Source of the DNA: Phascolarctos cinereus
Taxonomy: Eukaryota > Chordata > Mammalia > Diprotodontia > Phascolarctidae
Assembly (NCBI RefSeq): GCF_002099425.1
Contig: NW_018343955.1
Location: forward strand, 12,820,001-12,884,000
Reading direction: 5' to 3'
Length of the DNA stretch: 64,000 nucleotides
In this document: positions 56,116 to 64,000 of the stretch, in pieces
Layout: each line of letters starts with the position of its first letter
How positions within the stretch are numbered: position 1 is the stretch's first letter
Program-made: the position numbers and the translations under genes
Notes under the pieces: generated by a model
Told to the model about the DNA's origin: nothing
What the model saw: only the letters and a program-made list of their open reading frames with translations
The model's database searches: none

Positions 56116-56585
56116 AAATCAAGAGGTGGGATGAGATTGAAAAATTAGTCCAGACACTCTGACTTTGAAGCGTGCTGATGACGACAGGCACTTAGAAGGT
56201 TCTGAAGTCGACTCTTGAATAGAGGTTGCAGCCCAGCCCTCAAATGCCCAAACTATCCTGTTTCTGTGTCCTGAGTGACTTCTAGAAGTCTACCCTGAAG
56301 GAGGCAGAGCAAGATGTGCTGTGTTCTGGCTAGGAAGTTGCTATACCCTCAGCTGGCTTGGGGCAGGCCTGGTGGTGTCATCTGGAAGCATATAACTCAG
56401 ATATGTGGTACTAGAGAGAAATTGAATCTGGCAGCCTTTTCATCACTTGCTCTATTGGCATCTAGACTGCTGGTTGAATGGTTGGGGGGGTGGGAATTAG
56501 GCTCCAGTTCACTGCATTATACCGTATACAATTTCTCTGGATTCAGTGACCAGTCAGCCTTCTCCAGCTCCACACTTGTTGTAGC
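56116..56585. other. Intronic sequence, nothing recognised
   Basis: The 123-codon ORF starting here at 56314 runs into a SINE; its N-terminal half matches nothing I know. Confidence 0.4.
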
Positions 56586-56591
56586 ATTGAC

Positions 56592-56850
56592 CAGTTCCCT
56601 AGGTGGCACAGTGGATGAAGTGTTGGCCCTGGAGATGGGAGGATCTGAGTTTAAATTTGGCCTCAGATACTTATTAGCTGTGTGACCCTGGGCAAGTCAC
56701 TTAACCCTATTTGCCTCAGTTTCCTCATTTGTAAAATGAGCAGGAGAAGGAAATGACAAACAACTCCATTATTTTTGCCAAGAAAACCCCAAATGGGTCA
56801 TGGAGAGTCAGCCACAACTGAAATGATTCAACAACAAACAACAACAACCA
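56592..56850 (+). repeat. SINE with RTE-like tail, full length
   Basis: 'cctaggtggcacagtggatg', 'gtgtgaccctgggcaagtca', 'aaaaccccaaatgggtcatg' and 'actgaaatgattcaacaaca', ending in a CAA-rich tail. Confidence 0.9.
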
Positions 56851-57309
56851 TTCCCTTACTGACACCCCCTGAATCATCTAATTTCAAGCTTCCTCCATTA
56901 AACCTGTCTCCAATACCTGCTCATGTATATACTTATTGAATGTAACACTGTCTCACTCCCCCCAACTCCCTTAGTCAAACCAAAATGTCAGCTCAGTGAA
57001 AATGCTAGGTGTATGTCCATACTCCTTCCATCACCTCCTCACTTAGTGTTTCCACCTGCACATCCCCGGGGCTTCCTGGCTCCTCCTCCTTTCCTTTTCT
57101 ACTCTGTAGCCTTTACTATTTTGCCATTATCCCATCCCCACAGTACATCTTCCCCCACTTCACCCTGGTGAGGGGCAGGGACAAACAAGTGGTCTCAGAG
57201 AAAGCAAGGCGCCCCCTTCCCCAAGCAAGTGCCTTCCCTCTGACATTACCTTTCCCCTACTCTGTGTGTATCTTGTATGTGCCTATTTATGTACATATTA
57301 TCTCCCCTA

Positions 57310-57440
57310 CCCACCCCCACCAATTGGTTGCAAGTCTCTTGAAGACAAGGATTGTATTTTTGCTTTTCTTTGGATCTCCAGGACTTGGAACAATGTCTGG
57401 CACATAGTAAGCGTCTAATAAATGCTTGCTGACTGACTGT
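57310..57440 (+). mobile_element. L2-like LINE 3' end
   Basis: 'gttgcaagtctcttgaagac', 'aacaatgtctggcacatagt' and 'aataaatgcttgctgactga'. Confidence 0.8.
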
Positions 57441-58084
57441 CAGCCTTCTCTCATAAACTTCCCCTTGCTTCTTCCAGTTGTGGCCTCTCCGTAAAGCTTT
57501 CATCACTGTGCTAATCCAATTCTTTCCTTGGTCTTCTCTCTTGGCCGAGGTCTGTTTAGCATTTCCTCCTCATGCTCAGAAGAAAAGCCTGGATTCCCCT
57601 TTTTGAGACTATTTGAATATGGGTAGACTTCTTTCCACCTCATTTGGAGCATTACTAGCTTCTCTCTTCTGGTGATTTTGGAACTAAGCTTCAGTTGTCA
57701 AGGGGCATCTTCGTCTCACTTTTTCTGAACCTTGCCTGAGGCAAGGGCATGGCCCAGATTTCTGTTGGGGCAGGGGCAGAACACCAGAGTCATGCCCTCC
57801 CACCTATAATGAAATTACTTGTCTGTGCTGGGATATATCTATGTCCTGGGTATTTGGGGCTAAACCCCCTACAATGTTTCCTCTGCTGTGTCTCCACAAG
57901 CTCCCATCTCCCATCTGGAGTCCGTCCCTTAACCTTCTACACAGAAACATAGACCTTTGTTTGCCAGGATTACTGCCAACACAGAACATCTGACCTATGC
58001 CAGACAATACTCCCATACCTTCCCTCCAGCCATGTGGCTTCTGGACTTACTTTCCTGTCTTTAGACACATACCCCCACCACCCA
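57441..58084. other. Intronic sequence, nothing recognised
   Basis: Pyrimidine-leaning unique DNA, with no supported feature. Confidence 0.4.
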
Positions 58085-58290
58085 TATCTTGGGTTCACAG
58101 AGGATCAAAGATTTAGAGCTGAAAGGAACCCAAAAATCCATCTGGTACAACCTCCTCATTTTCTAGATGAAGAAATCAAACTCAGACCCAAAGAATTTAA
58201 GTGAGTAGCCCAAGGTCATACAATTGGCCACTGTCAGAGGCAAGATTCAAACCTTGGACTGCCTGACTCTATACTCACCACATGTATACA
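58085..58290 (-). repeat. MIR/MON-like SINE, antisense
   Basis: 'gatttagagctgaaaggaac', 'agcccaaggtcatacaattg' and 'ttggactgcctgactctata'. Confidence 0.75.
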
Positions 58291-58560
58291 CTCTCTAAAG
58301 CTATAGTCTGTTGTTCAGCTAGAAAAGCGTGTCTGTTTCACCCATCAGGCTGTCAGGGTCAAGATGCTGTCCAAGAAGTCTTAGGGCTCAATACTCTAAC
58401 CTCAATTCAATATTTTTGTTAAGACCACCTTCTCCCAGCCCCAAACACTTCCCAAAAAGGCCTTACCCCCTTCCTCATGCTGGACATAGAAGCCATAGCA
58501 TCCTGTATTCCATGAGACCATCCAAATATCCCATGGAGCTCCAATTCATAACATTCATAG

Positions 58561-58983
58561 TTACCCAGCAACAGGCTGTCTGCTCCCATCAAAATCACTG
58601 CAGCAGTCCAGTGCAGGGCCACCCAGATTGCCTATGACATGAGCTACCCAGGCCTGCTCTGCCACAAATCCTTGGGGCTTTGTTCTAAATACAAGGTAGT
58701 ACTTCCCTTCAAACTCCAGAATCCCATCCTCCTTTCCCTGGAAACCAGCAGGGAAATAATCACTGAATCCTGCAGAGATACAGCAGTTGGTGCAGTAGGC
58801 AACATGAACAACCCTGGTCTTTTTGTTTCTCTGATTGTTTATCAGTAATTCAAACTCCTTGGAGATGCCTCTGGGTTCTGCATCACCCCCACTACTCCCT
58901 CCAGAGTGATTCACAGAGGGAGCCTCCTCTGTGGTGATTCTAGTGTTGCTGTCACTGAACTGACACAGAGGCTCCAAGTCTTA
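58561..58983 (-). other. Unrecognised 138-codon open frame, minus strand
   Basis: This is an open stretch of ordinary protein-like composition, not low complexity and not over a recognised repeat. It contains GISKEFELLINNQRNKKTRV, VHVAYCTNCCISAGFSDYF, GKEDGILEFEGKYYLVFRT and LDCCSDFDG. The open frame starts after a TAA with TTG as first possible start (58977) and no ATG, so an intact gene is unlikely. The end GCTG/GGTAACT looks like a splice donor. Options are an old retrocopy, an exon of an antisense transcript, an unnamed repeat, or chance. I do not recognise a family. Confidence 0.3.
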
Positions 58984-59324
58984 GCCTACGCAACCTTAAA
59001 TATGCTCTTTCCAGAACAGAAATAGGAAGAGCTCAGATACCCAAATGATTCAGAAATGTTTATATATATGCATACATACACATATTATATGCATACATAC
59101 ACACACGTGTGTATCTATATCTATATATCTCTTTCATCACAGGTCTCTCTGCTGATATTTAAGAGGTATTGGAAGGGCAGCACCCGACCAAGGTCATTGC
59201 TTTACCCTCAAATGCATTCCGTCTAATAATCCATTGACTTACTCCATCACTCTCCCATTCACATTAACTAAATACTTCTCTGATTTCCTTCCTTACTTTC
59301 ACTTTCTCCAGTCTCCCTCTTTCA

Positions 59325-59450
59325 ATCAACAAACATTTGTTAAGCAATGGCTTTGTGCTGAGCACCGTGCTAGGGGGTGGGGGATACAAACACATAAGTG
59401 AAATAGTGTTTGCCCTCAGGGGGCTTACATTCTAGGGAAGTCTACTCAAA
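59325..59450 (-). mobile_element. L2-like LINE 3' end, antisense
   Basis: 'caaacatttgttaagcaatg', 'gctgagcaccgtgctagggg' and 'gccctcagggggcttacatt'. Confidence 0.75.
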
Positions 59451-60050
59451 CCAGAATGCCTAAATACAAGTTCTTTGTTAAAACTTCCTCCTATACCACT
59501 TTTGGGCTAGTTTCTCACCTTCCTACAACCCAGTGCTAGCCCTGCGGCAACTTATTCATACTCTTAAATTGGCCTGGAGAATTACAGACAGCAGATGCCC
59601 TAACTGCATTGACTGTACAACTGCTCCTCCCTTTCTGTTCAGTGGCGTAGCAGGCTCAGTGTCTGACACATTGATACGAATGGGAGATTGATCTAATAAT
59701 GTTACCCAAAGCATAATGCTATTAAGGTAAGATTTGGTTGTAATGTACCAACGCTGATACTATAAAAAGATGCTGGTTGGATCTACCTAATGTATGTCTT
59801 TTCCAGCTCTAATCATAAAATGCCCTATTACATAAGCATTTCTCAAATCACATTTCATGGGACGTTTGGCTTCCATAAATCAAGTTCAAGGAGTTCCTTA
59901 GAATAACCCATCTCCTTTGCTGTCTGTAGCTGTCATAACACAACATGTGTTCAGCCATTGCTCAGAACCATCCAAGATTGGTTAAAACCAATCATGTGGT
60001 TGGCTTCTTATTGACCTAGAATCAATTGTTGCTTTTACTTTTGTATTATT
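59451..60050. other. Intronic sequence, nothing recognised
   Basis: Unique-looking, with no supported feature. Confidence 0.4.
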
Positions 60051-60054
60051 CTAC

Positions 60055-60235
60055 AACCATAAATTTAGAGCTGGAAAAGAACCTCAGAAGTCATCCAGTA
60101 CAACTTCTCCATTTTACAGAAGAAAAACCAGGGTCTTTAGAGGTTGAATAACTTGCCCAAGGCCACACAAGTATTGATTAAGTAATGCTGCTTGGCTCTA
60201 AACCCTGATGTTCTGTCTTGGCAAAGTACAAGTAA
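60055..60235 (-). repeat. MIR/MON-like SINE, antisense
   Basis: 'aaatttagagctggaaaaga', 'aacttgcccaaggccacaca' and 'ggctctaaaccctgatgttc'. Confidence 0.75.
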
Positions 60236-60496
60236 AATGATCAAGTTTCCATTTATAGTTGTTTCCATATATAGTTATATATATAGTACATATCTACATA
60301 TAGATCTAAATCTTTAGAAATCTAGATCTATATTATCTATAGATCTAGACAGATAGATAGATAAAGCTGTTAGTATTTTGGATTTGGGGTGAGCTTCACC
60401 CGTTATTTAATTGGCATAGGGAGCTCTTGATGAAGAGAATCCCTCTATCAATGCAAATAGGCTCCTGCTCTTTAGGTGGCAGGCATAGAAAATGGG

Positions 60497-60616
60497 CTGG
60501 GGAACTGAGAGGTTAAGTAACTTACCCAGGATTACACAGTGAATCTATATCAGAGGATTGAGCCCAGATATTCCTGACTCAGAAGGCATCTCTATCCACT
60601 GGGCTGCACTGCCCAT
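60497..60616 (-). repeat. tRNA-type SINE fragment, antisense
   Basis: 'gttaagtaacttacccagga', 'ttacacagtgaatctatatc' and 'tctctatccactgggctgca'. Confidence 0.65.
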
Positions 60617-60639
60617 TTTGGATAATTGAGTGAAACAGC

Positions 60640-61380
60640 AAAGTTTGAAGAAGCAAGACAGTGAAGAGGTTTAAAAAAACACCTAGTCTCTGACAATGAA
60701 ACAAGTATCCAGTAACCTAGCTCAGTAGAAAAGAACACCTTCTGATTGAGTTTGCTTCTTGAGTACCCAATATATTGGATATGCTAATTTTTGTATCAGC
60801 TTTTTAAGAATAGATTGATAGTTCTGGCAAGTTGACTGTTGTCATTTACAAAGTATAAATGCAAAAACAAAGCAAATATTTTAAGCAAACTAGTGATAAA
60901 CTAAAACAACTACCATTATATAAATACATAGGGAAATGAAGATTGGCAAAAAGCATCTTCCAAGGTGAGCTAGTCCATCCAATATTGTTCCTGATTATGA
61001 AACATTTATTGAAAACAATCAAATCGCATAGTTTCACTGTTTTTTGGTAATATTGTTAGATTCAGAAGAAAATTCAAATGAACCAATAATTTATAAAAAC
61101 CTATTTTGTCACCATTTTTTTTAGGGCTTTTCAGATCTAGTCCTTAGATTAATTTCTTCTGCTGTCTCAGGTAGCATTTATTCCTTTGGACAGGAAAAAC
61201 TGAGAAGGTGAATTATATATTCAAAAGGCAGTAACAGTAACTAATGATTTGCTTGCTGGTCAGAGCTTAGGTGAATCATAGGCCATAACGAAAAACTTAA
61301 ACACATCAGCTATTGAACCTGTCTCTATGTCTTCGCAGAACCTCTTTCCTTATGGCTACAGATCTTTCTCTCCTCTGTAT
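60640..61380. other. Intronic sequence, nothing recognised
   Basis: Unique-looking AT-rich DNA. Confidence 0.4.
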
Positions 61381-61384
61381 CTTG

Positions 61385-61612
61385 TTTCCTACTCCCCCTC
61401 CTTTTTTTTCTTTCTTTCCTCCTCCTCTTCCTCCTTCTTCTTCTAATTCTTCTCTTCCTCCTCCTCTTCCTTCTTCTTCCTCTTCTCCTTATCTTTCTTC
61501 TCTTTTTCTCTTTCTTCTCCTTCTCATCCTTCTTCTTTGTCTTCTCCTTTCTTCTTTCTTCTTCTTCTTCATCTTCTTCCTCTTCCTCCTGTCATCTTCA
61601 TCTTCTTTCTCC
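61385..61612. repeat. (TTC)n/(TCC)n polypyrimidine tract
   Basis: About 225 bases, nearly all C/T on the + strand. The Ser/Pro/Leu/Phe ORF across it is a composition artefact. Confidence 0.95.
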
Positions 61613-62159
61613 CCAAGGAATTGTAATATCAAACTGAATTTATTTGTATTTGTCGTATAAATTGAAAAAACCTTTGTCTACTATTTTTAAAAATGAGTGA
61701 TTTTACTACTTTATACTTTACAGTTCCTCTATCTACTCATTCCCCCAATAAAAGGGAAAAAATATTCTCAGGGTTTTTTTTAACCTTTGTGTGAATTTTC
61801 ATTCAATTCTGTGGGGTCCTCCATAAACAGATCCAGCCTGGATCTGTATCATATTGTGCTAGCATTTGCAGCTTCTCTTATTAGCTTCTGGACAGTAGGG
61901 CCTGTTTGTGGAATCCCCAGTAAGAATCAGCAAACAACTGATGTGGAAATTTGCTTTCTTGATTAACAGCTTCTTCATAGTAATGAGGTGTTTTCCTTGG
62001 CAAGGAAGAAGCAAATGAGTTTTTTCAACCTTTTGACAAACTACCCATTCAGTAGATTTCGTGTTCATAATCCAAGAGTTCTGAAACATGTCCTCCACAA
62101 GCTCTGTGATCTCCCTCTTAGCTAAACCAATGTAATAAGCCTGTGATGCTATAATATTG

Positions 62160-62330
62160 ACAAAGCACCTTCCTCATAGCCACTATGTGAAGCAGAGAAT
62201 CCTTGCAGCATTACCCCCAGTTTATAGATAAGGAGGCTGCGGCTCAGAAAAGTTAAATGATTTGTCCAGGGTTACTAAGCTAGGAAGTGTGAGGACTCTA
62301 GGTCTTCTGAGTCCAAAACCAATAATCCCC
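62160..62330 (-). repeat. MIR-like SINE, antisense
   Basis: 'agataaggaggctgcggctc', 'gatttgtccagggttactaa' and 'ctaggtcttctgagtccaaa'. Confidence 0.7.
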
Positions 62331-62365
62331 CGCCCTCTCAAATATCCATGTGCGTATGTATATGT

Positions 62366-62370
62366 ACACA

Positions 62371-62402
<32 letters not shown>

Positions 62403-62468
62403 TACACACACATACACATGCACACACACATACACACGCACACACACATACACACATACTCACACACA
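62366..62468. repeat. (CA)n/(CATA)n microsatellite
   Basis: About 100 bases of imperfect CA with CATACA interruptions. Confidence 0.96.
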
Positions 62469-62510
62469 GAGTATCCCAAAAGTCTTAGTGCAGTTTAAGC
62501 TTTAGTAGCT
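62469..62510. mobile_element. Mariner-like terminal repeat fragment
   Basis: 'tatcccaaaagtcttagtgc' followed by agtttaagctt resembles the GGGTGTCCCAAAAGTCTTAGTGC-type mariner terminus. Only one end is seen. Confidence 0.5.
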
Positions 62511-62699
62511 TCACAGGTATTATCAATAAGTTATAAATGTGTATGTATATGTTATAAATATATAAGTAGGATATGTATTGTACATAGAATATATACAATG
62601 CATGTTGCTTATATATGTGTATAAACAAATATATGCATATACATATATATTTACATGTACATACAAAACCATGGGCTATATCCAGGGTGTGCTAATAAA

Positions 62700-62955
62700 T
62701 ATTTGTTCAGTCATTTTTCGGTTGTGTTCAACTCTCTGTGACCTCATTTGAAATTTTCTTGGCAAAGATGCTGGAGTAGTTTGACATTTCTTTTTTCCAG
62801 TTTATTTTATAGATGAGGAAACCTGAAGCAAACAGGGTAGAGTGACTTGCCCAGGATCACACAGCTAGTAAGTGTCTGAGGCTTTGAACTCAAGATGAAT
62901 CTTTCTGATTCCAGGCCTGGAACTGTATTCACTGCACCACCTACCTGCCTCTGTA
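62700..62955 (-). repeat. SINE with RTE-like tail, antisense
   Basis: 'ttgttcagtcatttttcggt', 'ttcttggcaaagatgctgga', 'gacttgcccaggatcacaca' and 'cactgcaccacctacctgcc'. Full length. Confidence 0.88.
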
Positions 62956-63134
62956 AAAGTTTAACAACTAGCTATCCAAAAAAAAAAAAGTGTTCATAAC
63001 ACACTTTTAAATTTAATCTGCATTGTTAGCATTTTCTTCATTGCTTTCTTAAGTCTAAACAATCAACGAAAAAAGAAATCAAGCCCTGAGATAGAGCAAT
63101 TGTTGATACTGCTGTAAATACTACACTGGAAATT

Positions 63135-63320
63135 AAACAATAGGCTCTCAGGAAGAACTGAGTTAACTGGCCTCAGATGCTTAATAACGGTGTGACCTTG
63201 GTTAAGTCACTTAACCTCTGCTTGCCCCAGTTTTTTCAACTGTAAAATGAGGATAATAACAGCAACCACCTCCCAGGGTTGTGAGAGGAAAAAATAAGAT
63301 AATATTTGTAAAGTTCCTGG
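63135..63320 (+). repeat. tRNA/MIR-like SINE
   Basis: 'gtgaccttggttaagtcact', 'aaatgaggataataacagca' and 'ccacctcccagggttgtgag'. Confidence 0.8.
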
Positions 63321-63368
63321 GTAGATAGATGGATGGATGGATGGATGGATGGATGGATAGATAGATAA
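63321..63368. repeat. (GGAT)n/(GATA)n microsatellite
   Basis: About 12 tetranucleotide units grown from the SINE end. Confidence 0.96.
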
Positions 63369-63528
63369 TCATACTGGAGACCTTAGAGAAGCGGGTGGTG
63401 TATATAGTGGATACTATGCCAGACTTATGTGAAGAAAACTTAATCTTTACCAGTTATGTGATCATGGGCAAGGCAATTAGCTTGCTTCCGTGAGTGTCAG
63501 GTGACTGCCTAGGAAAAATTTACTAAAG

Positions 63529-63706
63529 TCAACAGTTCTCCAAGGGTATGCCACCCACACTAGAATTTCTGCTAATGTGTGCTTGAATTATATGGAACTT
63601 ACACTTGTCATGTGTGCACATAGACCAGTTTCTTTCATTAGTGTATGATGACTCATCACAAAAGCCCCTTCTGCGCTGTGAGAGGGGGAAAGTTTGAGAA
63701 CCACTA
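63529..63706. mobile_element. hAT-like mini-transposon with 8-bp target duplication
   Basis: Left end tcaacagttctcc and right end gagaaccacta form inverted termini. Flanks tactaaag (63521-63528) and tactaaga (63707-63714) match at 6 of 8. The interior has 'tgtgcttgaattatatggaa', as in known Charlie-type elements. Confidence 0.6.
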
Positions 63707-64000
63707 TACTAAGACATAGTGATTTGTGATAATGCATGGTAAAAGACATTCCCCGGCCAAGGAAATCAACAATCCTGACATAGCCAACTAAATCTTCAGT
63801 TAATAATTGGGGAAATTTTAAATTTTCTTTTGTTCAACATCACCTTCATTTCCATCCCTTCTCCTTTATCTTGGATCTGTCCCTTGAAACAAATAACAAA
63901 AAAAAAAAGTAGGCCGGGGTGGAGGGAGGGTGAGAGGAACAGTGTAACAAAACCTGCTTACTAATCACAGATTATGACATTTTGTGCAATATTTCACACT

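Larger units (their letters stand above)
15336..64000 (+). other. SLC1A3: Part of SLC1A3 intron 3
   Basis: The intron begins with the donor GTACT and no exon 4 coding sequence (human MAALDSKASGKMGMR) was seen to the window end. The intron is therefore at least 48.6 kb. It holds most of the transposons described below. Confidence 0.8.

Noticed and set aside
1-64000. LTR or other virus-derived elements
   Set aside because: I saw no convincing LTR pair, primer-binding site, or gag, pol or env-like translation; the reverse transcriptase pieces are LINE types.
15336-64000. SLC1A3 exon 4
   Set aside because: Searched for the region coding MAALDSKASGKMGMR and YYMTTTIIAV; no match seen, so it is probably beyond the window.

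Overview
The window reads as intronic DNA of a marsupial (metatherian) mammal. Three things support this. It carries many copies of marsupial-type tRNA/CORE SINEs: short 'GGCAGCTAGGTGGC' SINEs, MON1/MIR-like SINEs, MAR1-like SINEs, and SINEs with an RTE-type tail. It also carries L1, L2/L3-CR1 and RTE LINE debris and hAT mini-transposons. The one clear protein-coding exon belongs to a vertebrate glutamate transporter. I cannot fix the species from sequence alone.

The only confident gene segment is one 138-bp exon at 15198-15335 on the + strand. It encodes the TM1 end, first loop and TM2 of SLC1A3 (EAAT1/GLAST), the glial glutamate transporter. Both splice sites are canonical and both boundaries are phase 1. 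By human numbering it is coding exon 3. On that reading, 1-15197 is part of intron 2 and 15336-64000 is part of intron 3. I saw neither the start-codon exon nor exon 4 in the window.

Layout. 1-15.2 kb holds SINEs, an L1 3' end at 6.35-7.05 kb, an antisense L2 at 11.2 kb and an old direct duplication (4.83-5.15 kb and 7.38-7.64 kb). 15.2-16.4 kb holds the exon followed by a CpG-richer patch with an octamer and an inverted CCAAT box. 16.8-22.9 kb is mostly unique intron. 22.9-33.7 kb is dense repeat: CR1, nested SINEs, two L2 copies, a YBX3 retrocopy fused to an L2 tail, an antisense L1, and two 7SL RNA pseudogenes. 34.9-37.7 kb holds a CR1 ORF1 esterase fragment, an antisense RTE reverse transcriptase and more CR1/L2. 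38-46 kb is mostly unique sequence, with a striking ~160-bp inverted repeat (43.2/44.0 kb) and a second RTE fragment. 47-58 kb holds hAT, CR1 and a long antisense L2 carrying two SINE insertions. 58-64 kb holds an unexplained 138-codon ORF, SINEs, microsatellites and a hAT element.

There is no operon-like organisation; everything except the exon is intron content. I recognised no LTR or other virus-derived element, no CRISPR array and no functional tRNA or rRNA gene. Repeat family names come from remembered consensus sequences and should be confirmed with a repeat library; boundaries are usually good to about 10-20 bases.
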